In this document: positions 1 to 7,579 of the stretch, one piece after another
Position numbering within the stretch: the stretch's first letter is position 1
How the letters are laid out: the number at the start of each line of letters is the position of its first letter
Assembly (NCBI RefSeq): GCF_004348345.1
Contig: NZ_SMJZ01000064.1
Span: 1-40,432 of the forward strand
DNA length: 40,432 nucleotides
Source of the DNA: Nonomuraea longispora
GTDB lineage: Bacteria; Actinomycetota; Actinomycetes; Streptosporangiales; Streptosporangiaceae
Direction of reading: 5' to 3'
The notes under the pieces: model-generated
Databases searched by the model: none
Told to the model about the DNA's origin: nothing
Seen by the model: only the letters and a program-made list of their open reading frames with translations
Translations under genes and position numbers: made by a program

Positions 1-2
1 CC

Positions 3-722
3 CCTCCAGAGGCCGGGCTGCACGCACGTGTCCTCGACCACCTGGGCACCGCCATCTGCAGCGGTGAGATGGCCGCGGGCTCCGTCCTCAGCATCGACGA
101 CCTGGTCGACCGCTGCCAGGTCTCCCGTTCCGTGATCCGCGAGGTGCTGCGGGTGCTCGCGTCCATGGGGCTCATCGAGAGCCGGCGCCGGGTCGGCATC
201 ATGATCCAGCCCGCCAGGGCGTGGAAGGTCTTCGACCCCCAGGTGATCCGCTGGCGGCTCGCCTCCGACGCCCGGATGGCGCAGATGCGCTCGATCACCG
301 AGCTGCGCACCGCGATCGAGCCGCACGCCGCCTGGCTGGCCGCCGAGCGCATCGGCGACGACGAGGCCAGCGAATTAGTGGGGGTCGCGGCGAAGCTGTG
401 GGCCGCCGGCAAGGCCGGCGACGACGCGCGCTTCCTCGTCCTGGACATCGACTTCCACCGGCGGGTGCTGGTCGCCTCCGGCAACGAGATGTTCGAGGAG
501 CTGCAACTGATCGTCGCCGAGGTGCTCGCCGGCCGTCACCACTACCACCTGATGCCCCACTACCCCGACGAGGAGGCGTTGCAGCTGCACACCGACGTGG
601 CCCACGCGATCCAGCGGCGTGACGGCGAGCGGGCCAGGCGGGCCATGGTCGGGATCATGGAGCAGGGGTTCGCAGAGATGAGGTCGATGTGGGAGCGCAC
701 CGCCGAGCCCGGCGGCGCCTGA
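3..722 (+). CDS. GntR/FadR-family (FCD) transcriptional regulator, 5' end outside window
   Basis: The reading frame is open to the left edge, so this gene is partial. The first residues seen (PPEAGLHARVLDHLGTAI) already belong to the winged-helix domain, so an internal ATG at 69 is not the real start. The helix-turn-helix core reads LVDRCQVSRSVIREVLRVL, followed by the wing 'SRRRVGIMIQ'. The C-terminal part is an FCD effector domain with the usual metal-binding pattern (D-x3-H in 'DIDFHRRV', then H in 'LHTDVAHAI'). FCD regulators bind small carboxylates or sugar acids and usually repress a neighbouring catabolic operon. It converges on the second FCD regulator. Its target is not visible because its upstream side is cut off. 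Confidence 0.9.
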   Translation, partial: PPEAGLHARVLDHLGTAICSGEMAAGSVLSIDDLVDRCQVSRSVIREVLRVLASMGLIESRRRVGIMIQPARAWKVFDPQVIRWRLASDARMAQMRSITELRTAIEPHAAWLAAERIGDDEASELVGVAAKLWAAGKAGDDARFLVLDIDFHRRVLVASGNEMFEELQLIVAEVLAGRHHYHLMPHYPDEEALQLHTDVAHAIQRRDGERARRAMVGIMEQGFAEMRSMWERTAEPGGA

Positions 723-728
723 AACCGC

Positions 729-777
729 TCAGCCCGTCGCCGAGCCTTGCGGCGCGGCTCTTCAGCCCGTCGCTGAG
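729..777. repeat. Direct repeat at the convergent gene ends
   Basis: TCAGCCCGTCGCCGAG (729-744) recurs at 762-777 with one mismatch. The second copy contains the stop codon and last codons of the leftward FCD regulator. The first copy lies in the 39-bp gap between the convergent genes, so a 33-bp slippage duplication of that gene's 3' end is likely. A short GAGCC/GGCTC inverted repeat lies between the copies. Confidence 0.6.
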
Positions 778-1439
778 TCGCGCATGCGCCCGTGGGCGTC
801 GTGCGGCAGGTCGGCGTAGTGCCACTGGTGGTCGCGGGCCTGCCGGCACGCCGTCTCCAGGTCGCCGCCTTCGATCGCGGCCAGCAGTTCGGCGTGGTCG
901 CGCACGATGTCGTGCAGGTCGACCTCGGTGGCGACCATCGTGACCGAGGTGCGCGCCTCGATCTGCAGGCCCTCCCAGGTGAGCTTGAGCAGCTCGTTGT
1001 GCGCGGCCTCGACGATGTGGCGGTGGAAGGAGACGCTGGCCCGCGCCGACGCCTCGCTGTCGCCGGCCTGCGCGGCGGCCCGCATCGCCTCCACCTCGGC
1101 ACGCATCGCCTCGACCGGCACGGTGCCGGCCAGCAGGGCCAGCCGGGTGGCGCTCTCCTCCAGCGCGGCCCGCACGACATAGCTCTCGCGCAGCGTCTCC
1201 TGGATGAAGGGCCGGACGAAGGTGCCCCGGCGCGGCTGGGTCTCGACCAGCCGCATGGCCTCCAGCTCGCGCAGGGCCTCGCGCACGGGCGCCTGGCTCG
1301 TGCCGTACGTGGCAGCGAGCCGCGTCTCGACCAGCCGCTCACCGGGCCTGACCTGGCCTGAGACGATCCTGCCCACCAGCGAGTCGCGGATCTGCCTGGC
1401 CAGCGTGAGGCGCGGCAGCTTGGAGGGCTCTTCGGTCAC
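762..1439 (-). CDS. GntR-family (FCD) transcriptional regulator, divergent from the Mo-hydroxylase operon
   Basis: This 225-residue protein has an N-terminal winged helix (about residues 15-75; recognition region YGTSQAPVREALRELEAMRL, wing 'QPRRGTFVRPF'). A C-terminal all-helical FCD ligand-binding domain follows (about 85-215; 'SFHRHIVEAAHNE' and 'DHAELLAAI' supply the usual Asp/His metal ligands). It is transcribed divergently from the hydroxylase operon with only 82 bp between the two starts. That gap holds an AT-rich palindrome (1484-1504), so it very likely controls the operon and itself. The inducer is probably the hydroxylase substrate or a product (inference). The start is ATG at 1439; I see no strong ribosome-binding site. 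Confidence 0.9.
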   Translation of the reverse strand: MTEEPSKLPRLTLARQIRDSLVGRIVSGQVRPGERLVETRLAATYGTSQAPVREALRELEAMRLVETQPRRGTFVRPFIQETLRESYVVRAALEESATRLALLAGTVPVEAMRAEVEAMRAAAQAGDSEASARASVSFHRHIVEAAHNELLKLTWEGLQIEARTSVTMVATEVDLHDIVRDHAELLAAIEGGDLETACRQARDHQWHYADLPHDAHGRMRDSATG

Positions 1440-1483
1440 GGGGCGATCCTACCGATGTCGGAGAAGCCTTGACGCACTGCTGT

Positions 1484-1504
1484 CGATAATCAATTATCGA
1501 TAAT
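1484..1504. promoter_or_regulatory. Probable GntR/FCD operator in the divergent promoter region
   Basis: Two overlapping palindromes lie in the gap between the regulator and the hydroxylase operon. CGATAATCAATTATCG (1484-1499) is symmetric at 14 of 16 positions and ATTATCGATAAT (1493-1504) is perfectly symmetric. The AT content is far above that of the surrounding DNA. The motif ends 6 bp before the GGAGG ribosome-binding site of the first hydroxylase gene, so bound repressor would block the operon promoter or its early transcript. The assignment to the adjacent FCD regulator is inferred from position. Confidence 0.7.
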
Positions 1505-1521
1505 CAGTGAGGAGGCCGCAC

Positions 1522-2310
1522 ATGGCGATCCAGGCGGTGCACGTACCGGAGTCTCTCGACGATGTGATCGCCTGCTCCGCGCGCGGCGGCCGGATCATGG
1601 GCGGGGGCACCGCCCTGATGCCCCTCGTCAACAGCGGGGCCGCGGCCGTGACCGAGCTGGTCAGCCTGCGCCGCGCGGGCCTGTGCGGCATCGAGGTCGC
1701 CGAGGGTGTGGCCACGATCGGGGCGGCGGCCACGCTCGCCGCCGTCGGCGAACATCCCCGTCTCGCCTTCCTGCGGCCGGCGCTGCGCACGATCGCCTCA
1801 CCGACCATCAGGAACCAGGCCACCGTGGGCGGCAACCTGTTCGTCGCCCAGCCGTACGGCGACCTGGGCGTCTGCCTGCTCGCCCTCGACGCGACCTGCG
1901 AGATCGCCGGCCCGGACGGCAGGAGAGACGCGCCCGTGGCCGACGTCCTGGCCGCCGGGACGGCCGCGGGCGAGGTCGTCGCCGCGATACGGATCACGCT
2001 CCCGGAGCCGGGCGCCTGGCACTACCACAAGGCCATGCGCCGCCGCCTGAACTCGGCGTCCATCGTCACCGTCGCCTCCGTCGCCGCGCCCGGCGGCCGC
2101 AGGATCGTGCTGGGCGGCGTCGCCCCGCGTCCCGTGCGCGCGTTCTCCGCGGAACGCCTGCTGGACGGCCGGCCGCTCACCCCGGAGAACCTCACCGAGG
2201 CGGGCGAGGCGGCCCGCGCCGACATCGACCCCTTCGACGACGCCTACGCCAGCGCGTGGTACCGGGCCCGGGTCCTGCCCGTCCACCTGCGCCGCGCCTT
2301 TCTCCCTTGA
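1522..2310 (+). CDS. Molybdenum hydroxylase FAD-binding subunit (CoxM/NdhF type)
   Basis: This 262-residue subunit carries FAD in a xanthine-dehydrogenase-type enzyme and passes electrons from the Fe-S clusters to the external acceptor. The FAD-pyrophosphate site is the pair 'GGGTALMP' (near residue 30) and 'TIRNQATVGGNL' (near 95). The CO-dehydrogenase-flavoprotein C-terminal domain fills the last 100 residues. The start is ATG 1522, not the in-frame GTG at 1507, because GGAGG at 1511-1515 has proper spacing only to 1522, and this start also spares the operator. It is the first gene of the operon in the order FAD, Fe-S, Mo-large, Mo-medium. The 58-bp gap to the next gene contains a short tandem 'gaagctccct' repeat. 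Confidence 0.92.
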   Translation: MAIQAVHVPESLDDVIACSARGGRIMGGGTALMPLVNSGAAAVTELVSLRRAGLCGIEVAEGVATIGAAATLAAVGEHPRLAFLRPALRTIASPTIRNQATVGGNLFVAQPYGDLGVCLLALDATCEIAGPDGRRDAPVADVLAAGTAAGEVVAAIRITLPEPGAWHYHKAMRRRLNSASIVTVASVAAPGGRRIVLGGVAPRPVRAFSAERLLDGRPLTPENLTEAGEAARADIDPFDDAYASAWYRARVLPVHLRRAFLP

Positions 2311-2368
2311 AGCTCCCTGAAGCTCCCTGAAGTTCCATCGAAGCGCCCGCACCGGAAGAGGTGGGATC

Positions 2369-2857
2369 GTGCCGTCACAGATCGTCTCGCTCGTCGTCAA
2401 CGGTGAACGGCGGGAGTTCATCGCCGCGCCGGGGGCCACGCTGCTCGCCTGCCTGCGCGAGTCGCTGGGGCTCATCGCGGCCAAGCGCGGCTGCGCGCAG
2501 GGCGCCTGCGGCACCTGCACGGTCCTCGTCGAAGGCCGGCCCGAGGCCTCCTGCCTGGTCCCGGTGGAGACCGTCGCGGGCGCCTCCGTCCGCACGCTGG
2601 AGGGCGTCACCGCCGGAGGCGAGCTGGACGAGGTGCAGAGCGCCTTCATCGACTGCTTCGCCACCCAGTGCGGCTTCTGCACCTCCGGCATGATCATGGT
2701 GGCCGAGGCGCTGCTGGAACGGAACCCCGACCCGAGCGAGGACGACGTGATCGAGGCCGTCTCGGGCAACGTCTGCCGGTGCACCGGCTACCGGCCCATC
2801 GTGATCGCCATCATGGAGGCGGCCAGGCGGCGCAGGGAACGGGCGGTGCCTCGATGA
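2369..2857 (+). CDS. Molybdenum hydroxylase [2Fe-2S] subunit (CoxS/NdhS type)
   Basis: This 162-residue electron-transfer subunit binds two [2Fe-2S] clusters. The plant-ferredoxin-type cluster uses Cys42, Cys47, Cys50 and Cys62 (pattern C-x4-C-x2-C-x11-C). The second, four-helix-bundle cluster uses Cys101, Cys104, Cys136 and Cys138 ('CGFC' and 'CRCTGYRP'). All eight ligands are present and the length is normal for the family. The start is GTG 2369 after an AGAGGTGG ribosome-binding site. Its TGA overlaps the ATG of the next gene (ATGA, 2854-2857), which implies translational coupling to the molybdenum subunit. Confidence 0.95.
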   Translation: MPSQIVSLVVNGERREFIAAPGATLLACLRESLGLIAAKRGCAQGACGTCTVLVEGRPEASCLVPVETVAGASVRTLEGVTAGGELDEVQSAFIDCFATQCGFCTSGMIMVAEALLERNPDPSEDDVIEAVSGNVCRCTGYRPIVIAIMEAARRRRERAVPR

Positions 2858-4242
2858 CGTACCGGCTCGCCCCCATCGACACCGGCGCCTTCGCGGCCGA
2901 GCGGGACGACACCGGCCTGACCGTGGTCGGCTCGGTGGTGCAGCGTTCCGACGCGCGCGGGCATGTCACCGGACGCACCGAGTTCTTCGAGGACGTGGCC
3001 CCGCCGCGGCTCGCGCACCTCAAGATGCACCGCTCGGCCCGGCACCACGCGAGGATCGCCGGCGTGGACGTGACCGCGGCCCTGGCCGTGCCCGGCGTGC
3101 TGCGCGTCCTCACCCACGCCGACGTCCCGAACAACGTCTACACCGTGCTCAAGCTGATCGGCGTCGAGCCGGACGACGAGCCCGTCCTCGCCGTGGACAA
3201 GGTGCGCTACCTCGGCGAGCCCGTCTGCGCCGTGATCGCCGAGACCGAGGCGGCCGCGCTGGACGGAGCGGCCGCGGTCGAGGTGTCGTACGAGGACCTG
3301 CCGCACGTCCTCGACGTCGAGGAGGCGCTGGAGGAGGGGGCGCCGCTGGTCAACGAGTACCAGGGGCAGAACCACTTCGTCTACGAGGGCCACCACTGCA
3401 GGCGGATCCGGTTCGGCGACGTGGAGGCCGCCTTCGCCCGCGCCGACCACGTCTTCGAGTGGCGCTACCAGTCGTCGCCCATCGAGCAGGCCCCCGTAGA
3501 GACCACCGGCTGCGTCGTCGTCCCGCAGGCCGACGGGCGGCTGCGCATCCACTCCGACACCCAGGCGTGCTTCTTCACCCTGGACAACACCGCGCTGATC
3601 CTCGGCACGCCGTTCAACAGGCTGCGCATCGTGGGCGGGACGGTCGGCGGCGGCTTCGGCGGCAAGGTGGACGTGGTGGTCGAGCCGATCGCGTGCGTCG
3701 CCGCGATGGCGGTCGACCGCCCCGTCAAGTTCGTCTACGACCGGGCCGAGGAGATGCAGGTCTCCTCGCCGCGCGCGGCCGAGCGCATCGTCATCAAGGA
3801 CGCCGTGATGGACGACGGCCGTGTCACCGGCCGCAAGGTCACCCTGTACGTCGACGCCGGCGCCTACGCCCGTCACAGCCCGTACGGCACCACCAAGGCC
3901 GCCGCGCACCTGCCCGGCCCCTACTCGATCCCGAACGTGTGGGCCGACTGCCACTGCGTGTTCACCAACCGCACGCCGTCCAGCGCCATGCGCGGGTTCG
4001 GCGTGACCATCGCCGACTTCGCGCTGGAGTCGCAGATGGACCGGATCGCCCGCGCGCTCGGCATGGACCCGCTGCGGCTCAGGCTGATCAACGCCTACCG
4101 CGACGGCGACGTCAAGGCCCACCGCAAGATCGCCGAGGGCACGGCCCTGGTCGAGGTGATCCAGAAGGCGGCGGAGCTGGCCGGGCACGACCTGCCCGAG
4201 GACTGCCGCAGGATGTCCTCCACGACCCGAGAGGGGCTGTAG
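2854..4242 (+). CDS. Molybdenum hydroxylase molybdopterin subunit, N-terminal half (NdhL-like)
   Basis: This 462-residue protein corresponds to the first half of a xanthine-dehydrogenase-type large subunit: the a/b hammerhead domain (about 25-150) and the first molybdopterin-binding domain. The Mo-cofactor loop GGGFGGK is at 265-271 and the substrate-site loop 'SAMRGFG' (Arg380) is present. There is no form-I CO dehydrogenase active-site loop, so it is a hydroxylase rather than a CO dehydrogenase. The family's single-chain subunit has about 750-800 residues; this one stops at TAG 4240-4242, at the linker between the two Mo-binding domains. The remaining half is encoded separately from 4245. 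The two-gene arrangement matches NdhL/NdhM of Eubacterium barkeri nicotinate dehydrogenase; the substrate here is unknown. Confidence 0.9.
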   Translation: MTYRLAPIDTGAFAAERDDTGLTVVGSVVQRSDARGHVTGRTEFFEDVAPPRLAHLKMHRSARHHARIAGVDVTAALAVPGVLRVLTHADVPNNVYTVLKLIGVEPDDEPVLAVDKVRYLGEPVCAVIAETEAAALDGAAAVEVSYEDLPHVLDVEEALEEGAPLVNEYQGQNHFVYEGHHCRRIRFGDVEAAFARADHVFEWRYQSSPIEQAPVETTGCVVVPQADGRLRIHSDTQACFFTLDNTALILGTPFNRLRIVGGTVGGGFGGKVDVVVEPIACVAAMAVDRPVKFVYDRAEEMQVSSPRAAERIVIKDAVMDDGRVTGRKVTLYVDAGAYARHSPYGTTKAAAHLPGPYSIPNVWADCHCVFTNRTPSSAMRGFGVTIADFALESQMDRIARALGMDPLRLRLINAYRDGDVKAHRKIAEGTALVEVIQKAAELAGHDLPEDCRRMSSTTREGL

Positions 4243-4244
4243 CG

Positions 4245-5258
4245 ATGGCGAAGCTGCGCGGCCGCGGGTTCGCGTCGGTCAACTACCCGACCGGCATGAA
4301 CCTGGGCGGCGACCCCTCGCAGGCGCTGATCCACGCCACGACCACGGGCACGTTCGTGGTCTCGCTGTCCTCGGTGGACCTGGGCCAGGGCATCAAGACG
4401 ATCGCCGCTCAGTGCGCCGCCGAGACGCTCGGCCTGCCGATGGGCAACGTGCTCGTCGACACGGCCGACACCGACACGGGCCCTCACTGCATGGGCACCT
4501 TCGCCAGCCGCGGCAGCCACCGCGTCGGCAACGCCGTCATCATGGCCGCGGCCGAGGCGCGCGGCGTGATGCTGGAGGTGGCCGCCGAGGAGCTGGAGGT
4601 CGACGCCGCCGACCTGGAGACCGACGGCAGCGGCTACATCATGGTCAGGGGCGCGCAGGACAAGCGCGTCCACGTCACCGACCTGGCGATGGCCGCGCAC
4701 TTCAAGCACGGCAGGACGATCTCGGGACGCGGCGTCTACCTCAAGGAGCCGAGCGTCCCGGTGCCGGAGACGGGGGAGATGGACCCCGACTCCTGCCAGG
4801 CGCACGCGTGCACGGTCGCGGTCGTCGAGGTCGACGACGAGACCGGGGTGGTCGAGGTGCTGGAGCTCTTCAACGCGTACGAGGTCGGCCGGGCGCTCAA
4901 CCCCGCCATGGCGACGCAGCAGGTGGAGGGCGGGGCCTGGATGGGCGTGTCGCACGCCCTGTTCGAGACCACCGAGCCGTACTACCCGCTGCGCGACCAC
5001 GGGCCCCGCGACTTCTCCGCCTACCTGATGCCCGGCCCCGCCGACATCCCGTCGCAGCACAGCGTGATCCTGGAACGCCCGGCCGCGAACGGGCCGTACG
5101 GCGCCAAGGGGATCGGCGAGATGACGGCGAACGCCCCGATCCCGGCCATCGCCAACGCGATCTTCGACGCCTGCGGTGTGCGCCTGACGTCGATGCCGTT
5201 CACCCCGGAAAGCGTCCTGCGAGGGCTGGACGCCTTGAGGATGGAGGAACCATGTTGA
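4245..5258 (+). CDS. Molybdenum hydroxylase molybdopterin subunit, C-terminal half (NdhM-like)
   Basis: This 337-residue protein supplies the second molybdopterin-binding domain, which a single chain normally contains. Visible are the cofactor loop VDLGQGI (44-50), the 'ASRGSHRVGNAV' loop (87-98) and the catalytic base loop GAKGIGE, whose Glu292 corresponds to the essential Glu of xanthine oxidase. It begins with its own ATG two bases after the upstream stop and in another frame. A GAGAGGGG sequence at 4228-4235 could serve as ribosome-binding site. The start lies exactly at the inter-domain linker and all catalytic loops are kept, so it reads as a working split subunit rather than a broken gene. 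A sequencing frameshift cannot be excluded from sequence alone. Confidence 0.88.
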   Translation: MAKLRGRGFASVNYPTGMNLGGDPSQALIHATTTGTFVVSLSSVDLGQGIKTIAAQCAAETLGLPMGNVLVDTADTDTGPHCMGTFASRGSHRVGNAVIMAAAEARGVMLEVAAEELEVDAADLETDGSGYIMVRGAQDKRVHVTDLAMAAHFKHGRTISGRGVYLKEPSVPVPETGEMDPDSCQAHACTVAVVEVDDETGVVEVLELFNAYEVGRALNPAMATQQVEGGAWMGVSHALFETTEPYYPLRDHGPRDFSAYLMPGPADIPSQHSVILERPAANGPYGAKGIGEMTANAPIPAIANAIFDACGVRLTSMPFTPESVLRGLDALRMEEPC

Positions 5259-5554
5259 AGGTCATGTCGCTGCTCAAGCGCGCCGAGGGCCTGTCCCACG
5301 ACGCGTACGCGAAGTGGGCGGTGGAGGAGCACGTCGCGTTCGCCAGGAAGCTGCCGGGCCTGCGCAGGTACACGGTCAACATCGTCAACGGCGACGACGG
5401 GCCGTACGACTCGGTGCACGAGCTGTACTTCGACGACGAGGACGCCCGCGCCGCCGCGTTCGGCTCCGAGCACGGCAGGGCGGCTGCGGCCGACGCGTCC
5501 GCGCACACCTCGTCCCGCGTCCACCTGCTGACCACCGAGCACGCGCAGCTGTGA
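5252..5554 (+). CDS. EthD-family small protein
   Basis: This 100-residue protein resembles the EthD ferredoxin-like a+b barrel family: 'MLKVMSLLKRAEGLSHDAYAKW' start, 'EEHVAFARKLPGLRRYTVN' centre and 'HELYFDDEDARAAAFGS' end. EthD proteins are small accessory or isomerase-like proteins often found in catabolic operons for ethers and aromatics; the reaction is usually not known. GGAGG at 5243-5247 precedes ATG 5252, which overlaps the end of the Mo-hydroxylase gene by 7 bp. Its TGA overlaps the GTG of the following ATPase. It is clearly part of the same transcript and may act on the hydroxylated product (inference). Confidence 0.8.
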   Translation: MLKVMSLLKRAEGLSHDAYAKWAVEEHVAFARKLPGLRRYTVNIVNGDDGPYDSVHELYFDDEDARAAAFGSEHGRAAAADASAHTSSRVHLLTTEHAQL

Positions 5555-6411
5555 CCCCCGGCCCCCGCGAGCTGGCCGCGGCGCTGGAGGGGGAGGGGTA
5601 TTTCGCCGACGAGGGGCTGTGCACGGCCGTCCACCTGGCGCTGCGCCTGGGACGGCCGCTCCTGCTGGAGGGCGAGCCCGGCGTCGGGAAGACCGAGGTG
5701 GCCTCGGTGTTGTCGCGCATCACCGGCCTGGAGCTGATCCGCCTGCAGTGCTTCGAAGGGCTGGACTCCGGCCAGGCGCTGTACGAGTGGGACCACCCCA
5801 AGCAGCTCCTGCACGTCCGGGTGGCCGAGAGCCGCGGCGAGGACCCCGGCGACCTCTACCGCGAGGAGTTCCTGCTGCGCCGACCGCTGCTGCGCGCGGT
5901 GCGGGCCGAGCAGGGCGCGGTGCTCCTGATCGACGAGATCGACCGGGCCGACAACGAGTTCGAGGCGTTCCTGCTGGAGTTCCTCGGCGACCACCAGATC
6001 ACGATCCCGGAGCTGGGCACCGTGCGGGCGGGCACGCCGCCGATCGTGGTGCTGACCTCCAACCGTACGCGCGAGCTGCACGACGCGCTCAAACGCCGCT
6101 GCCTCTACCACTGGATCGCCTTCCCCGAACCGGGACGCGAGCGGGCGATCCTGCGCGCGACCGTGCCCGGCCTGGAGGAGCGGGCGGCCGACGGGCTCGT
6201 ACGGGCGGTGCAGCGCGTACGGCGGCTCCCGCTGCTCAAGCGGCCCGGCATCGCCGAGTCGGTGGAGTGGGCCCGCGGCGCCATGGCCCTGGCGGAGGGC
6301 GGCGAGCCGTGGCCCCTGGCGCTGCGCAAGGCCCTCGGCCTGCTGATCAAGGACGAGGAGGACACCCGGCTGCTGCTCGGCCACGCGGAGGACGTGTTCA
6401 GCGATGCCTGA
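5551..6411 (+). CDS. MoxR-type AAA+ ATPase (CoxD-like)
   Basis: This 286-residue AAA+ ATPase has Walker A GEPGVGKT (41-48), Walker B 'VLLIDEIDRAD', a sensor-1 'VVLTSNRTRELHDAL' segment and an arginine-finger region 'ALKRRCLYHW'. CoxD-like MoxR ATPases help mature the active site of molybdenum hydroxylases and work with a VWA protein. Here the VWA partner follows directly and overlaps by 8 bp. The start is GTG 5551, which overlaps the previous stop as GTGA; homology also begins there ('GPRELAAAL'). Placement immediately after the split hydroxylase genes supports a maturation or chaperone role for that enzyme (inference from the cox operon). Confidence 0.9.
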   Translation: MTPGPRELAAALEGEGYFADEGLCTAVHLALRLGRPLLLEGEPGVGKTEVASVLSRITGLELIRLQCFEGLDSGQALYEWDHPKQLLHVRVAESRGEDPGDLYREEFLLRRPLLRAVRAEQGAVLLIDEIDRADNEFEAFLLEFLGDHQITIPELGTVRAGTPPIVVLTSNRTRELHDALKRRCLYHWIAFPEPGRERAILRATVPGLEERAADGLVRAVQRVRRLPLLKRPGIAESVEWARGAMALAEGGEPWPLALRKALGLLIKDEEDTRLLLGHAEDVFSDA

Positions 6412-7579
6412 CACTCGCTCCGCCGGTCCCGCGGGGCTCGCCGCCGATCACCTGTGGGGTTTCCTGGTCGCGCTGCGCGAGGCGGGGCTCCGTACCGCGC
6501 CGGCCAAGCGGGCGGACCTGCTGCGGGTGATCGCGGAATCGCCGCCGTCCGGCATGGCCGCGCTGTACTGGTCCGCCCGGATCATCCTGCTCCAGGACGT
6601 GGCCGACCTGCCCGCCTTCGACCGCGTCTTCGACGCCTGGTTCCGCGGCGCCCGTACCGATCCGCCGGTCCTCCGGGACGACGGCACGCCGTCCCTCGGG
6701 GGGCCCGGCGAGGAGGAGCCACCGGAGCACGAGGCGCGGCCGGGCGACGGGACAGAGGCCAGCGCCCTGCGCACGTACGGCACGCGGGACCTCGGCCGCA
6801 CCCGCGAGCGCACGCTCATGCGCGCGCTCGAAGCCGCCTGGCCCGCCGCGCTGCCCGTCACCCCGTCGAGGCGCCGCCGCCCGTCCAGGTCGGGTGACCG
6901 GCTGGACGTGCGGCACGCGTGGCGGCGCGCCCACCGCCACGACGGGGAGATCATCGACCTGCGCCGCCTCGCCCGCCCGCGCCGGCCCCGCCGCCTGCTG
7001 ATCCTGGCCGACGTGTCGGGCTCGCTGCGGCAGCACACCCCCGACCTCCTGCGCGTGGCGCACACCGCGCTGCGCGCCGCGCCGGCCCGTACCGAGGTGT
7101 TCACCTTCGGAACAAGGCTCACGCGGATCACCGCCGCGCTGTCGCACCCGCACGCCGACCAGGCGCTGAGGTCGGTGTCGGAGCTGGTCACCGACGCCGA
7201 CGGCGGCACGGCGATCGGCGCGTCGCTGCACCGCTTCCTGGCCGACCCGCGCTTCGCGGCGCTCGCCCGCGGCGCGCTCGTGATCGTGCTGTCCGACGGG
7301 CTCGAACGCGGCGACCCGGGCCCCATGGTCCGCGCCACCGCCCGCCTGTCGAGACTCGGCCACCGGCTCGTCTGGTGGTCGCCGCTGGCTTGCTCGCCCA
7401 CCTACCGCCCCGCCACCCGCGCCATGTCCGCCCAGCTTCCGAGCCTTGACCACCTCGGCGGCGTCCGCGACCTGGCCACCGCGCTGGCGGAGGTGCGCCG
7501 CCTGCCCGCCGTCCTGTCCGGCCGCCGCCGCGCCGCGGCACGACACTGGCCCGCCACACCTCCGGGAGCACCGCGATGA
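6404..7579 (+). CDS. VWA-domain protein, CoxE-like
   Basis: This 391-residue soluble protein has a C-terminal von Willebrand A domain with the metal-ion-dependent adhesion motif DVSGS (203-207), the Thr of 'DGGTAIGASL' and the Asp of 'VLSDGLERGD'. The N-terminal region is helical and linked by a charged, proline- and glutamate-rich stretch (about 84-120). It matches CoxE, the usual partner of the CoxD/MoxR ATPase, and overlaps that gene (ATG 6404 against TGA 6409-6411). The pair probably forms a remodelling complex for the hydroxylase. The stop overlaps the next gene as ATGA. Confidence 0.87.
   Translation: MPDTRSAGPAGLAADHLWGFLVALREAGLRTAPAKRADLLRVIAESPPSGMAALYWSARIILLQDVADLPAFDRVFDAWFRGARTDPPVLRDDGTPSLGGPGEEEPPEHEARPGDGTEASALRTYGTRDLGRTRERTLMRALEAAWPAALPVTPSRRRRPSRSGDRLDVRHAWRRAHRHDGEIIDLRRLARPRRPRRLLILADVSGSLRQHTPDLLRVAHTALRAAPARTEVFTFGTRLTRITAALSHPHADQALRSVSELVTDADGGTAIGASLHRFLADPRFAALARGALVIVLSDGLERGDPGPMVRATARLSRLGHRLVWWSPLACSPTYRPATRAMSAQLPSLDHLGGVRDLATALAEVRRLPAVLSGRRRAAARHWPATPPGAPR

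Noticed and set aside
2854..5258. CO dehydrogenase (form I) identity
   Set aside because: The CoxD/CoxE-like genes suggested it, but the molybdenum subunit has no CoxL-type active-site Cys loop and carries xanthine-dehydrogenase-type loops instead.
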